A DNA stretch of 54,149 bases from Akkermansiaceae bacterium (GTDB lineage Bacteria > Verrucomicrobiota > Verrucomicrobiia > Verrucomicrobiales > Akkermansiaceae), in the NCBI GenBank assembly GCA_029253285.1, contig JAQWZU010000115.1, forward strand, positions 1-54,149, written 5' to 3'. The notes beneath the pieces are model-generated. The model did not search any database and had not been told where the DNA came from. It was given only the letters and a program-made list of their open reading frames with translations. The position numbers and the translations under genes were made by a program. Shown here piece by piece: positions 43,882 through 51,700 of this stretch (position 1 is its first letter; the number at the start of each line of letters is the position of its first letter).

Positions 43882-44131
43882 TTTGGTTTCCCTTTGTTTT
43901 TACGGAATCGGATAAGGAAACGATGGGAAAGGAAGCTTTCTTACTGGAACCATCGAGGATCCATTCCTCGATGGTCTGTCAGAGAGCGGCGATTGAGCTA
44001 TTTCGTGATTCGCCGGTCTTTGAGGGCGACGAAACCTTCTCGGCCTTGGCTACCGAGGGTGGCAATCATCAAAATCGATTGCTATTTGTATATAAACCCG
44101 CCTCTCGCTTGTATGACTCTCAGGCAAGATC

Positions 44132-44188
44132 ATGGACGCCAAGAATGATACAAGTAGCCCCGAGAGCGGCGCCTGGGCTCTGATTTAA
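44132..44188 (+). pseudogene. Partial copy of the moxR-like 5' end, first fragment
   Basis: ATG GAC GCC AAG ... reads MDAKNDTSSPESGAWALI then stops. The part NDTSSPES matches the N-terminal NDPSSPES of the fragment at 44373. At DNA level about 24 bases (44144-44167) align with about 5 differences to 44388-44411. It probably represents a degraded duplicate of the start of that gene. Confidence 0.35.
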
Positions 44189-44372
44189 CAGCGATGTTCG
44201 GTCGAAGGGGAGGATTCTTGTTTTTTTGGAGGAAATACAAAAAACTGTTTAGAACGGAGAATCGGCTCGGTTAAAGGAGCAAAGGGCACCAGCACAGCTG
44301 GGTTGAGCCAACTTATTGCAGCTTCTATGGCGAGAATTGATCGCTTTCTCAACAATCACTAAAAATAATTTT

Positions 44373-44489
44373 ATGGAAACCATGAACGATCCAAGCAGTC
44401 CCGAGAGCGACGTCCAAGCCGTGGAAAAATTCGGTGAAGCGAGAGATGGAATGGTTAAGGAATTACCGAGCCATCCCGGAACCCGATGA
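44373..44489 (+). pseudogene. Remnant of a MoxR-type AAA ATPase gene (N terminus only)
   Basis: Reads METMNDPSSPESDVQAVEKF then GEARDGMVKEL, after which it becomes unrelated (PSHPGTR) and stops. The pattern DVxAVEKFGxARDxMVxEL is the usual beginning of Verrucomicrobia/Planctomycete MoxR ATPases, in which it is followed by the conserved VIVGQ box and Walker A. Neither follows here. MoxR genes often precede TPR/BatA-type genes, and a TPR gene starts 118 bases downstream, so this looks like the scar of a lost moxR. The family call rests on my recall of the motif, not on a search. Confidence 0.45.
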
Positions 44490-44607
44490 GAAAAGTGAGG
44501 AGAGGGAAAACCTGCATTAAAAGGGGCAGGCTATTTGCTGGTTTTTGTTTTAAGAATCGTCGACAAAGCGATACTCCATCGAACGCAAGGTACCCATTGG
44601 TTTTCAA

Positions 44608-46383
44608 ATGAAACTGGTATATAGGATAAGTAGATTTTTGGATCAAATTGATCAGCCTTTCCAAAAAGCGGGCTGCGCATTGGTGAGCCTCCTATTACTC
44701 ACAGGAGTCTCTATTGGGCAGGATCTTGCAGGTGAAGAGATCCTTTATCCCGGAGGTGAATTTGCGAAACTGGATACTTTCGAAGGGGTGAATTTGGAGG
44801 ATGCTGACAAGCTTTTCGGAAAGAAGGACTACAAAGGTGCTTATGCCGCCTATAAGGCGTATTCCTTCGAGTTCGCGAAAAGCGGAGCGCTTCCATATGT
44901 CCTTTTGAGGATGGGTCGGTGTTTACATAAGCTGGAGAAGCGGAATGCTGCCATCAAAGCCTATCAGGATGTCGTTGATTACTTTCCGGATTCGGTGCGG
45001 TATGCTGCGGCTTCCCTTTATTATATGGGAGAGTGTCACGGTCTCAATGGAGACGAGGCCAAGAAGACGGCTACTTGGGCCAAGATGGTCAAAGACAATG
45101 AATATGTCTCCCAGCCCAATTCAGGAACTTCCCTGGCATACCTCGGGAAGGTGATGGTCGAGCGGGGCAAATTCGAGGAAGCCACCGAATATCATTGGCG
45201 AACCGCGGTGGCTTTCGTGAAAACAAACACCAGAGCTGCGTCGGATGCGCGGAACTCGGTAATTGCTCATTACGTGCGTCGCGCTCCCAATCACGACAAG
45301 CTGAAAGAATTTTTCATCGAAGCCAGCGGTTTTGACGGGCGTGGGGAGAAAACGGAAACTCCCGAAGAAGATCATCGCTACTGGGCGGTCGTGCTCGCGG
45401 CGGCAACCGCTACCCGGTCCGATGAAGGAGAGCGCCAAAAGGTCTGCACTTACTGGGGTGCTAAAATGGGGGACCGCTTTGTCGAAAACGATGCACTTCG
45501 AAAGCAGTGGAGCGATGTTCTCTTGCTGGGCGATAAGGATTCTGCCGCTTGGAAGGCCAGAATGGACAAGCAGTTTTCCCAGCAACCGGCCACCATGAAG
45601 CGAATTCTGGCCTGGTGTGATTACTACAAAGTCGACCGCGAGATGAGGTCGGAGTTTTTCGCGGAAAAGAGCAAACCTCTTTTTGGTGGCATGAAAACCG
45701 AGGACAAGATGTCGCTCATGAATTCGCTGAGGCATCCGCTCGGGATGCATGATGAGGCGCAGTCGGTGATGCGGTCGATCCGAACGGAGGGACTGAGTGA
45801 CGAAGACCTGGCGAGGTATGGCGCTTTTGTTGGCAATTATGAGCCGGAGGAAACAGTCCTTCGATACTTTGCACGAATCAAAGACAAGTCGATGGCGGCG
45901 AAGGCCCGCTTTGATTACTACAGCCAGCGAAGTCATCGCAACCCGCCAAATATGGAAAAGGCTCTCGCTGAGATTTCGGTCTTATTGAAGGATCCGAAAT
46001 ACGCGGCCGGACTTGTCATGCGGCGTGCTCAATTTCAACAAAATCTCGGGAGGTTCGAGGAAGCAATTAAGTCGTATAATGCCGCCAATGAACAGCCGTC
46101 CTCAACCTGGGGCGTGACCGATTGTCTGGTGGCGCTCAAGCAATATGGTAAGGCGGTTCAAGTTGTTCAGCAATTGGAGTCGGTGGGTGGGAATCCCGCT
46201 TCTCAAGCGGGTTTGAAGATTGCCGATATTTACCGAATCAGTGGCGACAAAGGGAAGGAAGTAACTCAGTTGCGGCTGGTCTCGAAACGTTACCCTAAAA
46301 GCGGTCAGTCCAGTGAAGCCCACAATCGTCTCGAGAGCTACGGGGTTGCCCTCGTTGGCGGAGAAGCCGAAGCCGAAGAATAA
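44608..46383 (+). CDS. Secreted TPR protein, first gene of the 44-54 kb TPR operon
   Basis: 591 residues. A signal-like N terminus (CALVSLLLLTGVSIGQ) is followed by tetratricopeptide-type repeats through most of the chain. Repeat-like units include LFGKKDYKGAYAAYKAYSFE, LEKRNAAIKAYQDVVDYFPD, LGRFEEAIKSYNAANEQPSS and LKQYGKAVQVVQQLESVGGN. The C terminus is acidic (GGEAEAEE). No enzyme motif was seen. It begins a run of three plus-strand genes with 12- and 20-base gaps, so the three probably act together at the cell envelope. The function is unknown. Confidence 0.85.
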   Translation: MKLVYRISRFLDQIDQPFQKAGCALVSLLLLTGVSIGQDLAGEEILYPGGEFAKLDTFEGVNLEDADKLFGKKDYKGAYAAYKAYSFEFAKSGALPYVLLRMGRCLHKLEKRNAAIKAYQDVVDYFPDSVRYAAASLYYMGECHGLNGDEAKKTATWAKMVKDNEYVSQPNSGTSLAYLGKVMVERGKFEEATEYHWRTAVAFVKTNTRAASDARNSVIAHYVRRAPNHDKLKEFFIEASGFDGRGEKTETPEEDHRYWAVVLAAATATRSDEGERQKVCTYWGAKMGDRFVENDALRKQWSDVLLLGDKDSAAWKARMDKQFSQQPATMKRILAWCDYYKVDREMRSEFFAEKSKPLFGGMKTEDKMSLMNSLRHPLGMHDEAQSVMRSIRTEGLSDEDLARYGAFVGNYEPEETVLRYFARIKDKSMAAKARFDYYSQRSHRNPPNMEKALAEISVLLKDPKYAAGLVMRRAQFQQNLGRFEEAIKSYNAANEQPSSTWGVTDCLVALKQYGKAVQVVQQLESVGGNPASQAGLKIADIYRISGDKGKEVTQLRLVSKRYPKSGQSSEAHNRLESYGVALVGGEAEAEE

Positions 46384-46395
46384 ACAAAATTTTTA

Positions 46396-48717
46396 ATGAT
46401 GAGAGATTTTAGAATGATCATGAGCGCTGCGGGGATTTCTCTCGCTCTATTAGTTTTGATGCCAGGTGTTTCGCTGGCCCAAGATACTGAAGAAAAGCCC
46501 GGCCGTGAGCAAGCCGCCGCTGGGATCGATCGACGTGCCAAGCACCTTTACGACAAGGCGATGGAGTTGATGGAATACAAGCAGTATGAGCGTGGTTTGG
46601 CCATGTTGAATACGGTGGTGCGTGATAACCAGGGTGAGTTGTTGGCGCATATGGCTCATATGGAAATGGGACGTCATTATTCGGAGCAACGAAAAACCAA
46701 GGAAGCTCTCAGTCATTTCATGTTGCTGACCCGTTTGCTGGCTCCGGAGATTGGGGTGAAGCAAGCAGAGGATGTTGTCGCTCTCTATCACGAGGCTCTC
46801 TTTCAAGCCGGATTCAGCCAGTATCAGGCGGGGCAATATTCGGCATGCTTTCCTTTGTTTCGTCGACTCACCGAAGTGGCGGCGCGGACAAAATGGGCTA
46901 ACATGGCCTACTTCTATATTGGAATGAGTCACTACCAATTGAAGAATTGGAACAAGGCGATTGATTCTCTTTCGTTGGTGGGAACCGAAGTTGAGGAGGC
47001 CGGGGAAGGTCAGGATGATTTGGGGCGCATTGAGATTGGCCAGCGCTTCTATTCCAAGATCGTTGATGCCGATGTTCCCGTGATGCGGAAGCTGGGAGTT
47101 CCGGTGCAAGCTCAGGTGAAGGTGAGCAGCGGCGACGTGGAAACCCTGACCGGTGTTCCGGTTCCGGGGAAGAAGCATGAGATGTTAACGTCCGCGCCCA
47201 CCGCGCTTGGTGCTCCTAAGCCAGGTGACGGAGTGTTGCAGATGGTGGGCGGAGATACTCTCGATGTGACCTATGTCGATGACAGCACTCTGGATGGAAG
47301 CAAGGGAGTGCCGAGGACCGGAAAAGTCCGGGCCGTGAGCACGGGAACGGTAGGCTTTTTTCTGGGGGACAATTCCACGCCTGCTTATATCGCATACCCC
47401 GGAGAACCCCAGGTGTTGATGCTTCGCGATGCAGATTTGGACACTTCAAACGGAGCCGAAAAAATTACTCTGACGGTGAAGTCTTTTTTCAAGGTCGAGG
47501 CAGCCGCGGCGGCTGAAGATGATGAGGAAGCGCTGCTCGACATTTTTGCTCTGGACGATGAGGAAGAGGAAGTATGGAAAGAACGGGATAGTATTACCCT
47601 GACTTTAATTGAAACCGGGGAGGGAACTGCCATTCGCAGCGGTATTTTTGTGGGTAAGGTGCCTCTGGCGGCTTTTTCCGAAGGAACGGTGCCAAACTCG
47701 GGGGACAATATTCTTCATTGTGACGAACTGGATGAACTTTCTGTTTCGTATACGGATTTGGTTCACCTTTACGGAAATGAATCCCGGACCAGCGAGGCCC
47801 GCATCAAAGTGTCGGGGTCGGTAAATTCAGGTGTCACCGCAGATCAATTCGTGGTCTTCGAGGAATTGCTCAAAGCGCGTAAGGGATCGGTCGAAGCGGA
47901 GGCTCTTTCGGGATTGGGCGGAATTTATAAAGACATGGGATTGGATCAACGTGCCGCGCAGCGCGCCATGGAGGCTCTCGCCAAGGTGGATCCCATTATT
48001 ATGAATCGGAAGAAACTGCCGGGTGACCTGGTTGAGAATGCCTTCCGCCTGAAGTGGGAAAGTGAGTTGCTGAAGGATGACTTTGATTCGGCCACCGCAA
48101 CCTGTCTGGCCTTTAACCGTCTCTATCCAGAGTCCGTCCTCGCGGATAAGGCTCTCATGACCTTGGGACGTAGTCTCACTGATAAGGAGGAGTTTGAAAA
48201 AGCAGTTGATGTCTATCAGCGGGTGTTGGAATTGGAGAATCCTATTTCTGCTGCCGAAGCCCAGTTCCGGATTGGGGAAACCTTGCAGAAGCGCGCGATC
48301 GATTCAGTGGAGAAAGCCGACGCCCACAATAGTAAGTGGGGCAAGGCCGGCTTGACCAAAGCGACTGCTCTCCAAAATGCCATGGGGCCGGCAGTAACCG
48401 CCTTTCGGAGGACTTATCAAAGTTACCCCGAAAGTTCCTATGCTGCGGAAGCTTTGGGTCGCGTGGTCAGACACTACGTCGATACCGAGGCATTCGCACA
48501 GGCGGCGGACTTGCTGGAGAATGTCTTTAACGACTATCCGGATGCGGCGTTTTTGGATGAGATGTTGTTGCTCTGGGCCAACGTGGGATACCGGATGGGG
48601 GACAACGAAACAGCCAAAGGGAAACTGCGAAAGTTGATTTTTGATTATCCGACCAGCAAGCATGTTACCGAAGCCAGAAAGAAATTGGCCGGTCTGGAAG
48701 CTGAAGGGGGCGAATAG
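46396..48717 (+). CDS. Secreted TPR protein with central beta-rich domain
   Basis: 773 residues, signal peptide (IISMSAAGI-type region; AGISLALLVLMPGVSLAQ). N-terminal TPRs (about 55-190; MEYKQYERGLAMLNTVVRDN) are followed by a beta-rich region (about 215-480), then C-terminal TPRs (about 485-770; FEKAVDVYQRVLELENPISA). The beta region contains TALGAPKPGDGVLQMVGGDT and a later SITLTLIETGEGTAIRSGIF stretch. Both patterns recur in the next protein, so the two genes share a domain. A Glu/Asp cluster (AAAAEDDEEALLDIFALDDE) interrupts the beta region. It probably forms an envelope complex with the neighbouring TPR proteins. Confidence 0.85.
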   Translation: MMRDFRMIMSAAGISLALLVLMPGVSLAQDTEEKPGREQAAAGIDRRAKHLYDKAMELMEYKQYERGLAMLNTVVRDNQGELLAHMAHMEMGRHYSEQRKTKEALSHFMLLTRLLAPEIGVKQAEDVVALYHEALFQAGFSQYQAGQYSACFPLFRRLTEVAARTKWANMAYFYIGMSHYQLKNWNKAIDSLSLVGTEVEEAGEGQDDLGRIEIGQRFYSKIVDADVPVMRKLGVPVQAQVKVSSGDVETLTGVPVPGKKHEMLTSAPTALGAPKPGDGVLQMVGGDTLDVTYVDDSTLDGSKGVPRTGKVRAVSTGTVGFFLGDNSTPAYIAYPGEPQVLMLRDADLDTSNGAEKITLTVKSFFKVEAAAAAEDDEEALLDIFALDDEEEEVWKERDSITLTLIETGEGTAIRSGIFVGKVPLAAFSEGTVPNSGDNILHCDELDELSVSYTDLVHLYGNESRTSEARIKVSGSVNSGVTADQFVVFEELLKARKGSVEAEALSGLGGIYKDMGLDQRAAQRAMEALAKVDPIIMNRKKLPGDLVENAFRLKWESELLKDDFDSATATCLAFNRLYPESVLADKALMTLGRSLTDKEEFEKAVDVYQRVLELENPISAAEAQFRIGETLQKRAIDSVEKADAHNSKWGKAGLTKATALQNAMGPAVTAFRRTYQSYPESSYAAEALGRVVRHYVDTEAFAQAADLLENVFNDYPDAAFLDEMLLLWANVGYRMGDNETAKGKLRKLIFDYPTSKHVTEARKKLAGLEAEGGE

Positions 48718-48737
48718 GGAAGCGAGTGGAATTCAGC

Positions 48738-51700
48738 ATGATCTCCGATTTGAATAGTATGAAGCGCGTTAGATTTGGCATTCAGGTTTCGCTTGGAATC
48801 ATTGCCATGGCTGCGTTGCCTGACGCACTCGGACAGACCTTTGCTGAGAAGCGGTCGGCAATGTCCTCTGGCTTGGAAACACAGCCGGAAGCGGCCATCC
48901 TGGATCTTCTGAAGTCCGGAATTTCCGAAGGGAAACCGACACAGGCGATTGCGGAGACGCGTCGCTGGCTGCGGCAGAATATTCCTGAGGATATCACCTT
49001 GCTTTACCACGCTGGCCGTGCGGCCGAATTGAGCGGTGACGCCCGGGGAGCGGCGGCTTTGTATCAACAGTATCTCAAGAAGGCGGACCCCAAGGCTGCG
49101 AGCACCGGCTTGGCGATTGTGGCGGCTCATTCACTTTTGCAGGATCAGCTGAACGATCCCGGTTCGGCGTATTCCTTTAATCGTTCCACTTTGAATCGCC
49201 ACGCTGTCAATGATAATGCCCGGCAGCTTGATCAATGGTTTCTTGCGGAGGCGATGAAACGCAAGGACGCAGAGGCGGTAGCGAGGCGCTTGCATGCTCT
49301 GCTCAAATCCGGAATTTCAGAAGACCTTCGTTCGACTTTTTATGATCAGTATTTTCGCTGGTTACTCGAGCAGTCGGACGTCTATGTCGAGCAACCCGGC
49401 ACGGTTGTGGTGACGGATGCTTTGGTAACGGCCTGTCAGCAATTGGCCGCCGCAATGAATTTTAATGAAGAGCTGGCATTGCAGCTCGACTGGGCCATCT
49501 CGGTTCGGGCTTATAATCTGGCGAAGCTTTCCGAAAAGAATGTCGTGCCGCCAATCGCCAAGGCAACGGCCCTATTGGAGAAGTTTCCGCGGTATGCCCG
49601 GTGGGTGCAGACTGGGTGGGCCGGTGGTGGCAATGGGCAGTACTACCGCAACGACCCGAAGAATTACTGGCCACATGAAATCGAGGCCAAAATGGCGCCG
49701 GTCGTTGCGGCCGCGGCGAAACTGACGCCGCTTCAGCTTGCTGACCTGATGGACTCGTGGCGCGAAGGGTATTACCGGGATGGGACGGTGCGCCCTACCG
49801 AGGTCAAGGTGGTAAGGAAGGTCTATCACTTCGCGCGTTACGGAGACAAGCTGACAAGCCGGAATGGCATTTTGATCTTCGGGAAAAACTGGGATGAGTT
49901 CACTCTGGAAGAGGCGCAGCAGAAGGCCGCGCAGTTGGCGCACGTGGACGATCCGCAGGCGTCGCTGATCCGTGCCATCGCTGCCGGTGGCAAGGAGAAA
50001 GACCTCGACAAGATGATCGCGGCTCTCATTGGACCCGAGGCCTGGCGGCTCGGTACCCCGGAGCTGGATGGGCGCTCTGCGGATCAGCTCTGGCACTATG
50101 CCGGCCGGCCGGGAGATTCCGCCAAGCGCGATCAGGAAATCGCCAAGTCCAAGGCGGTTTCCGACAAGGTCAAAGCGGCAGCTCTGACAAAGGAGGCTGC
50201 GCTGGCGCAGCGTATCGGTTTGTTTAGAAAACTCTGGGGCGACTACCGGTCGGGTCAGCCGAAGATCCCCGGAGTCGTCGGGCAACTCAGGGCGATACTC
50301 ACCATCACGCCCGAAGCCATTCCCGAGTTGCTTCGGGATCAAAGCGTAGAGGCGCAGATCTTCGCCCGCGAGGCCTTGGCAACTGGCTTGGTAGGGCCGG
50401 AACCAATTTGGAAGGAACTCGAAGCGACTAACAAAATCAACGTAACTACTTACGCGCCCGGAATTCTCTACCTCGCCAAGCGTCACGCCGGAGGCCCTAT
50501 TTCCGAACTCAAAAGACGTTACCCGTTGAAGTGTGTCGCTCATCCGTTGGAGCCGGTGCTCCGAGAAGCGGTCGCGAAGGGGCTTCAGAACAACAAACTC
50601 GAAGCATGGCAGGTGATCGCCTGGGTCAACATGCAGTATTCCGAGGACAACGCCGCGCAGATCAAGCTTGCACGGGATTTAATAAAATCGCCGCAGTGGA
50701 AGTCGCTGCCCTTCGAGGTTCATTTTTCGGTGCGGCAGTGGTTTGGAAAAGAGGTGATCACTCCGGCGCAGGCGGCCTTGATCGATGCCGCTGATCCAGC
50801 CTTTGTCAGTCAGGACCTTCTCGCTCTCAAAAAGGAGCCGGAGACTGCAGAGGAGAGAAAGAAAAGGGAAGCTGCTGAAAAAGCAGATCCGGAAGCCGCT
50901 GCTGCAGCTGCTGCGGGACTGGAAAAATCCGGCGTCGCGGTGGCAGTGCCTGCTTTGGAAGCGACCCTTGAAAAACTGCGCAAAGCACCGGTTAAGATTC
51001 TTGTTTCGGAGGAGGCTCTGGAAAGCCTTGCGACACTTTCCCCGTCGGTGTTTTCAGATGAAATAGTGCAGGGATTGTTGCTTCAGTTAATCGATGAAGT
51101 CAAAGCGATCCCTCCGGCGGCGAGATTCGGTTCCCTGCTCTTCGAGGCGATGAGTAAGAATCCCGATCCGCTCGCGATTCACCAAGCGACGCCTTTTTTC
51201 TGGCAGCACATCAATCGGCATACCCACAATTTTCCAAAAATTAAAGCGCTGGCCCAATCGCTGGTTGAAGAGAGCCCTTCTGCGGCAAGTGCCTTGGCGA
51301 GTGCCGGATTGGCTGCCATTGCACGGCACCGCGGACATACTTATTTCGATCGCGAGGTGGACATCCCGTTCTTTAAATCAATCCGGGGCAAGGCTGCGAT
51401 GAAGATGGGCTTGGTCGAGATTCCTGTTCCGAAAGGTGATCCGGCGTATCCGGTCTATCAGTCACAGGCTGACTGGATCACTGGTAACGAAGAAAGCGCC
51501 TGGGATCTTTTGAATGAGAATTGGAGCGAGTTTTTGCCCATTCATCGTGAGCTTTCGATGCCTTTCATTAAGTGGGCACTGCAACGCGTGATTTACAGTC
51601 GTGACGAGGCTCGGCAAGAGGAGTTGATCAAGGCACTCATGACGTGGTCCGGAGAGCCGGGAAGTCCCTTGAGTATTGCGGAGAAAATTGAGATCGAGAT

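Larger units (their letters stand above)
43882..44607. other. Gene-poor interval of 726 bases with hairpin and moxR-like fragments
   Basis: This lies between the divergent phosphoesterase and TPR genes. It holds a perfect 10-bp inverted repeat at 43949-43958 / 43966-43975 (ACCATCGAGG, 7-base loop, CCTCGATGGT) with no T-run, and two short similar coding fragments listed separately. An 86-codon frame (43923-44183) is open on the + strand, but its product matches nothing I recognise. No RNA gene was recognised. Confidence 0.5.

Noticed and set aside
43923-44183. 86-codon plus-strand frame starting MGKEAFLLEP
   Set aside because: It is open but shows no domain, no signal peptide and no ribosome-binding site, and it overlaps the moxR-like fragment in another frame. 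It is left as part of the gene-poor interval.
49572-50543. Minus-strand frame of 323 codons within the giant TPR gene
   Set aside because: The plus-strand frame is open from 48738 to the window end and has a signal peptide and repeats. The minus frame is a shadow with Pro/Arg-rich sequence.
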